DNA from: Lonepinella koalarum
GTDB taxonomy: Bacteria > Pseudomonadota > Gammaproteobacteria > Enterobacterales > Pasteurellaceae
Length of the DNA: 64,000 nt
Reading direction: 5' to 3'
Assembly: GCF_004565475.1 (NCBI RefSeq)
Contig: NZ_SRHX01000004.1
Location: forward strand, 124,001 to 188,000
In this document: piece after piece, positions 27,919 through 37,622 of the stretch
Layout: every line of letters begins with the position of its first letter
Numbering within the stretch: position 1 is the stretch's first letter
Notes under the pieces: generated by a model
What the model was told of the DNA's origin: nothing
Seen by the model: the letters and a program-made list of their open reading frames with translations, nothing else
Databases searched by the model: none
Position numbers and translations under genes: made by a program

Positions 27919-28908
27919 ATGCAGATTGGTTCATATCAATTAAAAAATCGCATTTTATTAGCACCAATGGCAGGCATTACAGATCAACCGTTTCGGAAAC
28001 TCTGTTCCCACTATGGTGCAGGACTGACGTTTTCGGAAATGATGTTGAGCAATCCGCAAGTATGGCATACGGAAAAATCGAAATTGCGTTTGGCTTATCA
28101 CCAAGACGCTGGCATCAATGCCGTTCAGATTGCGGGTGCGGATCCGCAAGAAATGGCACATGCCGCTCAAGTTAATGTCGAATATGGCGCCCAACTAATT
28201 GATATTAATATGGGTTGTCCAGCTAAAAAAGTAAATAAGAAGTTGGCAGGTTCTGCTTTACTACAATTTCCTGATTTAGTCGCAGAGATTCTTGAGTCGG
28301 TAGTGAATGCAGTAAACGTGCCTGTCACGTTGAAAATTCGCACAGGTTGGGATCGGCAACATATAAATTGCGTAGAGATCGCTCAAATTGCTGAACAATG
28401 TGGCATTCAAGCATTAACCATTCACGGACGTACTCGGGAATGCTTATTTGAAGGAGATGCTGAATATCATCATATTAAAGCAGTAAAACAAGCGGTTTCA
28501 ATTCCCATAATAGCTAATGGCGATATTATCTCGCTAGAAAAAGCAAAATTTGTACTTGATTATACGGGTGCAGATGGCATTATGATCGGGCGTGGCGCTT
28601 TAGGGAACCCTTGGATATTTCAATCTTTAGGGGAACTAGCTGAAATCAATTCAACCAATATAATCGCCCCCAGTTTAACAGAAAAGTGCGGTGTAATTTT
28701 ACGTCATATTGAAGAGTTGCATCAATTTTATGGCGCCGAAAAAGGCTATCGAATTGCGCGCAAGCACGTTGGCTGGTATTTACAAGGAATTCAACCAGAT
28801 TCCGATTTTAAACGGACTTTTAATGCGATTAGTGATGCAAAAAAACAACTGATGGCGTTGGAAGATTTTTTTAATTTTATAAATAATAATGGAAATTCAA
28901 ATGTTTGA
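27919..28908 (+). CDS. dusB: tRNA-dihydrouridine synthase B
   Basis: A 329-residue FMN enzyme making dihydrouridine 17 in tRNA. N-terminal FMN-binding [12 protein letters not shown], catalytic Cys in [20 protein letters not shown], and [11 protein letters not shown] at the phosphate site are intact. AGTTGGAGAA precedes the start. It overlaps fis by 8 bp, preserving the dusB-fis operon of enteric bacteria, where dusB leads translation of fis. It is a paralogue of the DusC gene at 15.3 kb. Confidence 0.95.
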   Translation: MQIGSYQLKNRILLAPMAGITDQPFRKLCSHYGAGLTFSEMMLSNPQVWHTEKSKLRLAYHQDAGINAVQIAGADPQEMAHAAQVNVEYGAQLIDINMGCPAKKVNKKLAGSALLQFPDLVAEILESVVNAVNVPVTLKIRTGWDRQHINCVEIAQIAEQCGIQALTIHGRTRECLFEGDAEYHHIKAVKQAVSIPIIANGDIISLEKAKFVLDYTGADGIMIGRGALGNPWIFQSLGELAEINSTNIIAPSLTEKCGVILRHIEELHQFYGAEKGYRIARKHVGWYLQGIQPDSDFKRTFNAISDAKKQLMALEDFFNFINNNGNSNV

Positions 28909-29197
28909 ACAAACAACACCCTCTACAAAATTTATCGTGCCAGAATTAAATGCACAATCACAAGCCGTTAACAAACCATTACGTGATTCCGTTAAACGTG
29001 CAATTAAAAACTATTTAATTCAATTAGATGGTCAAGATGTTAATGATCTTTATGAGCTTGTGTTAGCGGAAGTGGAACACCCACTATTAGACATCATAAT
29101 GCAACACACCCGTGGCAATCAAACTCGTGCAGCGATTATGTTGGGTATCAATCGCGGAACCTTACGTAAAAAATTAAAACAATATGGTATGGGCTAG
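28901..29197 (+). CDS. fis: nucleoid-associated protein Fis
   Basis: A 98-residue DNA-binding protein that bends DNA at growth-phase-regulated promoters and recombination sites. The core [31 protein letters not shown] and helix-turn-helix [18 protein letters not shown] are nearly identical to E. coli Fis. An in-frame ATG 12 bp earlier (28889) is possible, but the start at 28901 gives the exact family length and has GGAAA upstream. It overlaps the end of dusB by 8 bp. Confidence 0.96.
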   Translation: MFEQTTPSTKFIVPELNAQSQAVNKPLRDSVKRAIKNYLIQLDGQDVNDLYELVLAEVEHPLLDIIMQHTRGNQTRAAIMLGINRGTLRKKLKQYGMG

Positions 29198-29215
29198 ACC
29201 TAATGCTAAAACACA

Positions 29216-29292
29216 AATGGGAGTAAAAACAGTTCACTCCCATTCAACTTAATACCCAATGATAACAAGGGCGGAACAAAGTATCCGCCCTT
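29216..29292 (+). terminator. two hairpins after fis
   Basis: AATGGGAGT (29216-29224) pairs with ACTCCCATT (29236-29244), and AAGGGCGGA (29267-29275) pairs with TCCGCCCTT (29284-29292). Together they probably end fis transcription, although T tracts are short. Confidence 0.55.
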
Positions 29293-29468
29293 ATAATTTA
29301 ATGTTAAGCTCATTGTTATCTTGTACCTATCTAATTAAATAAATAAATTCACCTAAATAGCGATTTCTATAGAAAAAATATAGAAAAATAACTAATTCAT
29401 TAAACTTTATCTAATAAAAGTTCTAATCATTTAAATATTAACCTAATTTTATTGCAGTGAGTTTGTCG

Positions 29469-29520
29469 CCAATGTTAGTGTAGGATTTTTAGCATGACTA
29501 TCAGGGGGAATCCCCATTGG
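29469..29520 (+). promoter_or_regulatory. leader structure covering the ATP-grasp ribosome site
   Basis: CCAATG (29469-29474) is complementary to CATTGG (29515-29520), whose GG begins the Shine-Dalgarno GGAG. GGGGGAATCCCC (29504-29515) can form an inner hairpin beside it. The structure could mask translation initiation of the first gene of the Anbu operon. Confidence 0.35.
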
Positions 29521-29528
29521 AGTGAAAA

Positions 29529-30986
29529 ATGAAAACGACATTAACGGAAAGCAATATTGTGACGATATTAGGGGGAGGATCATCCGGTTTTTTTAATGAA
29601 ATGATTGATGATGTACGTTCTGGTGATGTATTGGTGGAAAATATTGCTACTTGGTTAGCTGGACAAAGTTTAACACAACTACAGGTATTAAATGATCTCG
29701 CCAAACAGCATTTCTTGTATCAAGGTATTACCTTTAATGTATATGGTGATGCACAGGGTGTGGAACGGACGATTCCTTATGATTTAATTCCCCGTGTACT
29801 GAAAGGAAAACAATGGGAATTAATTTCTGCAGGCTGTATGCAGAGAGTGAAAGCCCTGAATTTATTTTTAGATGATATTTATCATCAACAACATATTTTG
29901 TTGGAAGGCATTATCCCTAGAGAGCAAGTGCTTCGGCATGAATCCTTTTTACCCCAAATGCTGGGACATAATCTAAACGGGAAAATCTATTCGCAAATTA
30001 GTGGTATTGATATTATTCGTGATGGACAAGGCGATTTTTTTATTTTGGAAGACAACTTGAGAACGCCGTCTGGTGTTTCTTATATGTTAGAAAGCCGTAA
30101 AATCAGTCAAAAATTAATCCCTGAACTTTGCGAACATCAACCGTTACAGGGCATTGAACAATATCCACAATTATTGCGTGAAATTTTGGCAGAAAATGCT
30201 CAATTAACAGATCCTTTTATCGTGGTGCTTACCCCAGGACGATTTAATAGTGCCTATTATGAACACGCTTTCTTAGCTCGCGAAATGGACGTTCCTTTGG
30301 TAAGCAGTCGTGATTTATGGGTAGAAAACGATCATGTTTATATCAAAACGGTTCGTGGTCGGCAAAAAGTGGATGTCATTTATCGTCGCATTGATGATGC
30401 TTTTTTAGATCCGCTGACTTTTCGTCCTGATAGCACATTAGGGATAGCTGGTTTGATGTCAGCCTATTTATCGCATAATGTGGTGATTGCCAATGCGCCT
30501 GGAACTGGGGTGGCAGATGATAAATCTATTTACCCTTATGTGGATGATATGATTAAGTTTTATCTCAATGAAAAACCCATATTGAAAAACGTCCCGACCT
30601 ATCAATGTCGTTATCCTGAAGAATTGGACTATGTGTTAAACAATATGGCGGATTTAGTGGTGAAAGAATCACAGGGATCGGGGGGATATGGCATGCTAAT
30701 TGGACCACAAGCAAGCCGTCAAGAAATTGATAAGTTTTGCCAATTAGTACGAGAACAACCACACTTGTATATTGCACAACCGACCATTGAATTGTCAGTT
30801 GCTCCAACACTAACTGAAACAGGGATTGCAGAACGCCATATTGATTTACGCCCTTTCGTGCTTTCATCGCCACAACGCACGGAAATTGTACCTGGTGGTT
30901 TAACACGAGTCGCCATGAAAGCAGGATCGTTGGTGGTAAACTCTTCCCAAGGTGGCGGAGTGAAAGATACTTGGGTAACGGTTTAA
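29529..30986 (+). CDS. circularly permuted type-2 ATP-grasp ligase
   Basis: A 485-residue protein of the circularly permuted ATP-grasp family (DUF404/DUF407 type). Members are predicted to form peptide or amide bonds using ATP. Recognisable blocks are IPYDLIPRVLKGKQWE, LNLFLDDIYHQQ, FILEDNLRTPSGVSYMLESRK, YRRIDDAFLDPL, VKESQGSGGYGMLIGP and APTLTETGIAERHIDLRPFVL. It opens a four-gene operon followed by alpha-E, transglutaminase-like and Anbu genes, a set that recurs in other bacteria and has been proposed to build and process a peptide modification. The substrate is unknown. GGAG lies 6 bp before the ATG. Confidence 0.9.
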   Translation: MKTTLTESNIVTILGGGSSGFFNEMIDDVRSGDVLVENIATWLAGQSLTQLQVLNDLAKQHFLYQGITFNVYGDAQGVERTIPYDLIPRVLKGKQWELISAGCMQRVKALNLFLDDIYHQQHILLEGIIPREQVLRHESFLPQMLGHNLNGKIYSQISGIDIIRDGQGDFFILEDNLRTPSGVSYMLESRKISQKLIPELCEHQPLQGIEQYPQLLREILAENAQLTDPFIVVLTPGRFNSAYYEHAFLAREMDVPLVSSRDLWVENDHVYIKTVRGRQKVDVIYRRIDDAFLDPLTFRPDSTLGIAGLMSAYLSHNVVIANAPGTGVADDKSIYPYVDDMIKFYLNEKPILKNVPTYQCRYPEELDYVLNNMADLVVKESQGSGGYGMLIGPQASRQEIDKFCQLVREQPHLYIAQPTIELSVAPTLTETGIAERHIDLRPFVLSSPQRTEIVPGGLTRVAMKAGSLVVNSSQGGGVKDTWVTV

Positions 30987-31031
30987 TTGTCTAACGTAAA
31001 ATAATCTAAAAACGTAGAATGGGAATAAATT

Positions 31032-31631
31032 ATGATTTTATTAACTTCAAACGCACAACATCTTTATTGGCTAGGTCGCTATTTGACACGTATTCGTTTT
31101 TTCTGTCAACAATATCCTTTCACTGAACAATCCGCTGCTAAGCGTTTTACTGACAGTTTTGGATTACCCACACAGAATGTTGTCGATTTAAATTTTGCCT
31201 TGCTTGATCCGCAACAATCTTATAGTTTAGTGGCGCAATTAAGTAGTATCAAAGATAATATTGATGAACTGCGGGGCGTATTAGCCACGGAAACCTATGC
31301 TAAATTAAACCGTTTTTTACGGGCAATGAATCAACAATCGAGTGAAATCTGTTCATTAATCGAAGATTGTTACCCTATTTTGCAAGAGAATTTAACACAA
31401 GACGGCGTTTTGTTTTTACAACTGGGGCAGCTCATCGAACTGTTAGATATTGGTTTACGTTTTAACCAAGATATTGCTCCGATTATCACTCAAATGCAAC
31501 AACAAGAAGAAACTTTGAGTATTTATGCTTGGTACAATCCAATAGCTTGGCAACAGTTTAAAACTCAGCCTAATTTAACCGCGCTTTACCAGTTTCACCA
31601 CGAATTTTTACAAGCAATTGGAGGAGATTAA
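31032..31631 (+). CDS. alpha-E domain protein, short form
   Basis: A 199-residue all-helical protein of the alpha-E (DUF403) family. The N-terminal family signature NAQHLYWLGRYLTR is clear and helices follow to residue 150 (LRGVLATETYAKLNRFL). Family members are usually about 300 residues, so this copy lacks roughly a third, mostly in the middle/C-terminal part as far as I can judge. No biochemical activity is established; it is thought to cooperate with the adjacent ATP-grasp enzyme. Its stop overlaps the next start by one base (TAATG), with the coupled ribosome site GGAGGAG, so it looks functional rather than broken. Confidence 0.8.
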   Translation: MILLTSNAQHLYWLGRYLTRIRFFCQQYPFTEQSAAKRFTDSFGLPTQNVVDLNFALLDPQQSYSLVAQLSSIKDNIDELRGVLATETYAKLNRFLRAMNQQSSEICSLIEDCYPILQENLTQDGVLFLQLGQLIELLDIGLRFNQDIAPIITQMQQQEETLSIYAWYNPIAWQQFKTQPNLTALYQFHHEFLQAIGGD

Positions 31632-32410
31632 TGAAATTAATGGTAAATCATCAAACACATTACCATTACAGCCAACCAGCTTGCAATAGTATTCAATATA
31701 TTAAAATGCTACCCCAGAGTTCTGCTCATCAACGGGTACATTACTGGGATATTAGCATACCTGGTGAACGTTGTATGAAGCGAGATGTATTCGGTAATCT
31801 TTGGATCACTGCCACTCAACGCTTTAGTTACTCACATTTGTCGATCATGTCGCAAGGTGTTGTGGAATTGCAACCGCATAATATGGGCATCCATCAGCCT
31901 GATGTTCCGAGCTACTTATTTTTACAGCCCACGGCAATGACACAATGGGATAAAAATATGATTGAATTTTGTCAGCAGTATGTCAAAATAGGGTCACTAT
32001 CTGAGCTTCGCTGTTTGGCTGAACAGATTTTCAAGAAAGTGGCATACAGTGCCGAAACCACTACGGTGCAAACTTCCGCACAGGATGCTTTTTATGCAGG
32101 CGTTGGTGTTTGTCAAGATCATGCTCATTTAATGATCGCCTTATGTCGAGCTTTAGGCTTACCTGCTCGTTATGTCTCGGGATATTTATTCGATCAAAAC
32201 ACACCGCATTTAGCAAGCCATGCTTGGGCGGAAGTATGGCTTTCACAGCAATGGCATTGTTTTGATATTAGCAACCAATTATTCGATCCTACTTCACATA
32301 TTTATGTGGCGATTGGGCGAGATTATTTGGATGTAGCCCCCGTCCGTGGTATGCGAGAACAAGGTGGTGTAGAAACCATGCAATCCACTGTTCAAGTGCT
32401 TGCTTGTTAG
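31631..32410 (+). CDS. transglutaminase-like cysteine peptidase
   Basis: A 259-residue protein of the bacterial transglutaminase-like superfamily. The N-terminal beta domain (MKLMVNHQTHYHYSQPA) is typical of the operon-associated group. The catalytic triad is visible: Cys in GVGVCQDHAHLM, His in ASHAWAEVWL and Asp in FDISNQLFDP. Such proteins usually hydrolyse, or transfer, amide bonds. The position between the alpha-E and Anbu genes suggests it processes the product of the ATP-grasp enzyme. It is translationally coupled to the alpha-E gene and 21 bp from the Anbu gene. Confidence 0.9.
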   Translation: MKLMVNHQTHYHYSQPACNSIQYIKMLPQSSAHQRVHYWDISIPGERCMKRDVFGNLWITATQRFSYSHLSIMSQGVVELQPHNMGIHQPDVPSYLFLQPTAMTQWDKNMIEFCQQYVKIGSLSELRCLAEQIFKKVAYSAETTTVQTSAQDAFYAGVGVCQDHAHLMIALCRALGLPARYVSGYLFDQNTPHLASHAWAEVWLSQQWHCFDISNQLFDPTSHIYVAIGRDYLDVAPVRGMREQGGVETMQSTVQVLAC

Positions 32411-32431
32411 AAATATAAAGGAGTGTAAACA

Positions 32432-33166
32432 ATGACTTACTGTTGTGGGTTACGATTAAAAGAGGGTTTAGTTTTTATTAGTGATACCCGTACTAATGCT
32501 GGAGTGGATCAAATTTCTGTGTTCCGCAAACTCTATATTTTTGGTAAACCACAAGAGCGCTTTATCGCTATTCAAACGTCGGGCAATCTTGCCACCACAC
32601 AAACCGTTATCGGACATTTGCGTAATCAGATTGAGTTGCAAGAAAATATTAATTTATACACCGTCAACAGCATGTTTGAAGTTGCTCAATTAGTCGGCAA
32701 AACCTTACGCAAAGTCATTGCAGATGTGACCGAAGATACCCTAGAACAGAGTAATTATTATTGTAGTTTGCTCGTGGGAGGACAAATTGGTCAAGGCGAA
32801 ATACAATTATATAATATTTATCCACAGGGAAATTTTATTTGTGCCACCCCAGATACTCCCTATTTTCAAATCGGTGAAAGTAAATACGGTAAGCCTATTT
32901 TAGATCGTGCTCTAACTTATGATACACCATTAGATGAAGCACTCCGTTGTGGTTTAATTTCTTTTGATTCCACCCTGCGTTCTAATGTCTCTGTGGGATT
33001 GCCGCTGGATTTTGCGATCTATCGCAAGAATAGTTTAACTGTGCCAAAGGCAAAACGAATTACCCAAAATGATGAATATTTTCAAATTATTAGTAGTCAA
33101 TGGTCGGCTATGTTACGTGAAAGTCTAAACAAAATTCCTAAACCCAGTGAAGTCTATTTGACCTAA
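32432..33166 (+). CDS. Anbu, proteasome-like beta-subunit homologue
   Basis: A 244-residue member of the Anbu family, relatives of HslV and proteasome beta subunits. The start MTYCCGLRLKEGLVFISDTRTNAG is diagnostic: Thr2 becomes the N-terminal nucleophile after Met removal, with the Asp of SDTRTN and the Lys of FRKLYIF as expected partners. Anbu proteins form open helical rings in published structures, and their substrates are unknown. It is the last gene of the operon, with AAAGGAGTG ahead of the start. No ATPase unfoldase gene is adjacent. groES follows in the same direction under its own promoter. Confidence 0.92.
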   Translation: MTYCCGLRLKEGLVFISDTRTNAGVDQISVFRKLYIFGKPQERFIAIQTSGNLATTQTVIGHLRNQIELQENINLYTVNSMFEVAQLVGKTLRKVIADVTEDTLEQSNYYCSLLVGGQIGQGEIQLYNIYPQGNFICATPDTPYFQIGESKYGKPILDRALTYDTPLDEALRCGLISFDSTLRSNVSVGLPLDFAIYRKNSLTVPKAKRITQNDEYFQIISSQWSAMLRESLNKIPKPSEVYLT

Positions 33167-33217
33167 TCATGATACATTATTAGCCGTCATATTCCTTTTA
33201 TCAAACCGCGGTGAAAA

Positions 33218-33245
33218 AAGGGGAAATTTTTTCTATTTTCCCCTT
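33218..33245 (+). terminator. hairpin at the end of the Anbu operon
   Basis: AAGGGGAAA (33218-33226) pairs with TTTCCCCTT (33237-33245). There is no T tract after it. Its right arm overlaps the -35 box of the groES promoter by 3 bp. Confidence 0.5.
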
Positions 33246-33270
33246 GAAACCCTAAAAAACATTCCCATAT
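33243..33270 (+). promoter_or_regulatory. sigma-32-type heat-shock promoter of groES-groEL
   Basis: CTTGAA (33243-33248), a 14-bp spacer and TCCCATAT (33263-33270) match the RpoH consensus CTTGAA-N13-15-CCCCATNT with one mismatch, 45 bp before the groES start. I see no CIRCE inverted repeat, in keeping with gammaproteobacterial control by RpoH. Confidence 0.85.
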
Positions 33271-33314
33271 AGTCTTTGCATTTTTTATAAATTTCAATAG
33301 TAGGAGAAATTCAA

Positions 33315-35269
<1,955 letters not shown>

Positions 35270-35294
35270 TCTACTCAAAAATCCCAAAATACTC

Positions 35295-35325
35295 AAAAGT
35301 GCGGTAAAAAATACTGCACTTTTTT
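35295..35325 (+). terminator. groEL terminator built from an uptake-signal pair
   Basis: AAAAGTGC (35295-35302) pairs with GCACTTTT (35316-35323), continuing into a T tract. The left arm is part of a perfect uptake signal AAGTGCGGT. Confidence 0.8.
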
Positions 35326-35423
35326 ATTTTTACCAGATTTAAATCTACCATTTTCCCATTTTATTACCATCATTAAAATTGCTATCTCATCACAACATCA
35401 CCATCCTTAAAAAAATTTAAATA

Positions 35424-35530
35424 ACTTATAGTTATAAGTAATTTTTTTTTATTACTTCTAATCCATATTTTTTTATGCGTAAATAAATACACCCGAAAGC
35501 GAGCAATGATGCAGACTTACTGGTGTATTT
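35424..35530 (+). promoter_or_regulatory. regulatory region of ssuA copy 1
   Basis: It contains the dyad ACTTATA-GT-TATAAGT (35424-35439), a T-rich stretch, TATGCGTAAA (35474) and an inverted repeat AAATACACC (35485-35493) with GGTGTATTT (35522-35530). TAGTTATA and TATGCGTAAA are 45 bp apart here and also before ssuA copy 4. The first dyad has a shape compatible with a LysR-type (CysB/Cbl-like) site, but no regulator gene is near. Confidence 0.5.
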
Positions 35531-35631
35531 AAAAATCATATCAATCCGTTTTTAGTGATTTTGTGATGATAATCAACTTGCCCATTACGGGCTATTTAAT
35601 AACCTAAGATCAACAATGAAGGAGATTCATT

Positions 35632-36579
35632 ATGCGTATTACGACTACTCTCAAAAAAGCTTTTACTGCTTTATTTACTGCGGCTGTTTCTTTCGGTGCT
35701 GTCAGTCAGGCTCAAGCCGATACTTTGCGAATCGGTTATCAGAAAGATAGCCTTGCATTAATCAAAGCCAAAGATTCTTTAGAAAAACATCTTAGTGAGA
35801 AAGGTGTTGATGTGAAATGGACAGAATTCCCCGGCGGTCCACAACTACTTGAGGGGTTGAATGTGGGTTCCATTGATTTTGGCGTGACGGGTGAGACACC
35901 ACCAGTATTTGCACAGGCTGCTAAAGCAGATTTAATTTATGTAGCACATGATGCATCCTCGCCAACCAGTGAAGCGATTGTTGTACCCAAAAATTCACCA
36001 ATCACCAATGTGGCTGATTTAAAAGGCAAAAAAGTGGCGTTTAACCGTGGTTCAAATGTACATTATTTAATCGTGCGAGCTTTGCAAGAAGCCGGACTTA
36101 AATATAGTGATATTGAACCAGCTTATTTGCCACCATCTGATGCTCGAGCTGCCTTTGAACGTGGTTCAGTAGATGCCTGGGTCATTTGGGATCCCTATTT
36201 AGCTGCGGCTGAACAGCAGCTTGGTGCACGTATTCTACGTGATGCCACAGGTCTTGCTGATAATCACGAGTTCTATCTTTCTAACGGCACTTATGCCAAA
36301 AACAATCCTGAAGTGATCAATATTTTAGTGGAACAAATCCGCCATGCGGGTGAATGGATTAAAGCCAATGTAGATCAAGCTACTAAAGAGTTTGCTCCAG
36401 TTTTCGGCTTACCTGAAGGCATCATTAAAACTACTATTGAGCGTCATCACTACGATACCCAAGTAATTAGTCCAGAAGTAGCCATCGGTCAGCAAAAAAT
36501 TGCTGATGTATTTACGGATTTAAAACTGATTCCGGTGAAATTAAATATTGATGATGTGGTGTGGAAACCAGCCCAATAA
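35632..36579 (+). CDS. ssuA: sulfonate ABC transporter binding protein, SsuA copy 1
   Basis: A 315-residue periplasmic solute-binding protein with a Sec signal peptide (cleavage near SQAQA, residue 29). The mature start DTLRIGYQK and the segments WTEFPGGPQLLEGLNVGSIDFG, GVTGETPPVFAQAAKADL and AFERGSVDAWVIWDPY match the aliphatic sulfonate/taurine-binding family. It is the first of four consecutive paralogues in the same orientation and has its own promoter region. Its binding start GYQKDSLALIKAK pairs it with copy 2. Confidence 0.9.
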   Translation: MRITTTLKKAFTALFTAAVSFGAVSQAQADTLRIGYQKDSLALIKAKDSLEKHLSEKGVDVKWTEFPGGPQLLEGLNVGSIDFGVTGETPPVFAQAAKADLIYVAHDASSPTSEAIVVPKNSPITNVADLKGKKVAFNRGSNVHYLIVRALQEAGLKYSDIEPAYLPPSDARAAFERGSVDAWVIWDPYLAAAEQQLGARILRDATGLADNHEFYLSNGTYAKNNPEVINILVEQIRHAGEWIKANVDQATKEFAPVFGLPEGIIKTTIERHHYDTQVISPEVAIGQQKIADVFTDLKLIPVKLNIDDVVWKPAQ

Positions 36580-36594
36580 ACAACATTATTTTTT

Positions 36595-36615
36595 ATGACC
36601 CTATTTTGGGGTCAT
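36595..36615 (+). terminator. hairpin after ssuA copy 1
   Basis: ATGACCC (36595-36601) pairs with GGGTCAT (36609-36615). There is no long T run; it is probably a partial terminator or 3' stabiliser that would favour copy 1 mRNA. Confidence 0.45.
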
Positions 36616-36653
36616 TCCCCCTAATTTAAACCAACTTAAGCTAAGGAACTTTT

Positions 36654-37607
36654 ATGCAAAAACTCAAACAATTTTTTCACCGTAGTTTAGCGGTGTTGGT
36701 CGGTGCAAGCTTTTCTTTCGGGACAATTAGCCATGCTTTGGCGGCAGATTTTCGCATTGGTTATCAAAAAAGCAATGTGGCATTAATTAAAGCCAAAGAA
36801 AACATTGAAAAACGCCTTGGGGAACAAGGCGTGGAAGTAAAATGGACAGAATTTCCGGGTGGTCCGCAATTATTAGAAGGCTTAAATGTAGGGTCAGTAG
36901 ATTTTGGCGTAACTGGCGAAACTCCGCCGGTATTTGCTCAGGCTGCCAAAGCTGATTTACTCTACGTGGCGAATGATTTAACTGCTCCTACTAGCGAAGC
37001 TATTATTATTCCTAAAGATTCACCAATTCAGTCAGTGGCTGAATTAAAAGGCAAGAAAGTGGCTTATAACAAAGGTTCTAATGTGCACTATTTATTGGTG
37101 CGAGCCTTGGAAGAAGCTGGTTTAAAATATGATGACATTGAGTCTGTTTATTTACCACCTGCTGATGCTCGTGCCGCCTTTGAACGTGGTTCAGTGGATG
37201 CTTGGGTGATTTGGGATCCGTATTTTGCCGCAGCGGAACAACAATTAGGCGCACGCATTTTACGTGATGGCACAAATCTAGTCGATAATCATCGTTTCTA
37301 TTTATCTACCCGTGATTATGCCAATAAAAATCCGCAGGTGATCGGGATTGTCGTTGAAGAAATTCGTAATGCTGGCGAGTGGACTAAGCAACATTTAAAT
37401 GAAGTAGCTGCCGAGTTTGCCCCAGTGTTAGGCTTACCTAAAGAGATCGTATATACCACTACGGCTCGCCATACCTATGGTACTAATTTCATCAGCCCAG
37501 AAGTGGTAGAAAAACAACAAAAAATCGCGGACACATTCACCGAACTTAAATTAATCCCAGAGCAACTTAACATTAAAAATACAGTATGGACACCATCTAA
37601 CCCATAA
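36654..37607 (+). CDS. sulfonate ABC transporter binding protein, SsuA copy 2
   Basis: A 317-residue SsuA paralogue with a Sec signal (cleavage near SHALA, residue 30). Binding-site segments are the same as copy 1: WTEFPGGPQLLEGLN, GVTGETPPVFAQ, RGSVDAWVIWDPYF. The N-terminal mature start GYQKSNVALIKAK places it nearest to copy 1. It lies 74 bp after copy 1 and 15 bp before copy 3, so copies 2 and 3 are one transcript. Confidence 0.88.
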   Translation: MQKLKQFFHRSLAVLVGASFSFGTISHALAADFRIGYQKSNVALIKAKENIEKRLGEQGVEVKWTEFPGGPQLLEGLNVGSVDFGVTGETPPVFAQAAKADLLYVANDLTAPTSEAIIIPKDSPIQSVAELKGKKVAYNKGSNVHYLLVRALEEAGLKYDDIESVYLPPADARAAFERGSVDAWVIWDPYFAAAEQQLGARILRDGTNLVDNHRFYLSTRDYANKNPQVIGIVVEEIRNAGEWTKQHLNEVAAEFAPVLGLPKEIVYTTTARHTYGTNFISPEVVEKQQKIADTFTELKLIPEQLNIKNTVWTPSNP

Positions 37608-37622
37608 ACTAAGGAGCAAACT

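Larger units (their letters stand above)
29198..29528. other. 331-bp gap between fis and the ATP-grasp/Anbu operon
   Basis: The first half holds two hairpins (29216-29244 and 29267-29292). The second pair is enclosed by GATAACA (29261-29267) and TGTTATC (29314-29320), which can close a larger structure. The middle is very AT-rich and promoter-like but without a clear hexamer pair. The end holds a leader hairpin over the ribosome site. No gene seen. Confidence 0.6.
35270..35631. other. 362-bp gap between groEL and the sulfonate locus
   Basis: It contains the groEL terminator (35295-35325) and, from about 35424, the regulatory region of ssuA copy 1, which resembles the one before copy 4. The rest is AT-rich. 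I see no gene. Confidence 0.6.

Noticed and set aside
29261-29320. Riboswitch or small RNA after fis
   Set aside because: The nested hairpins look like terminators, and I recognise no known riboswitch core; without covariation data the claim cannot be supported.
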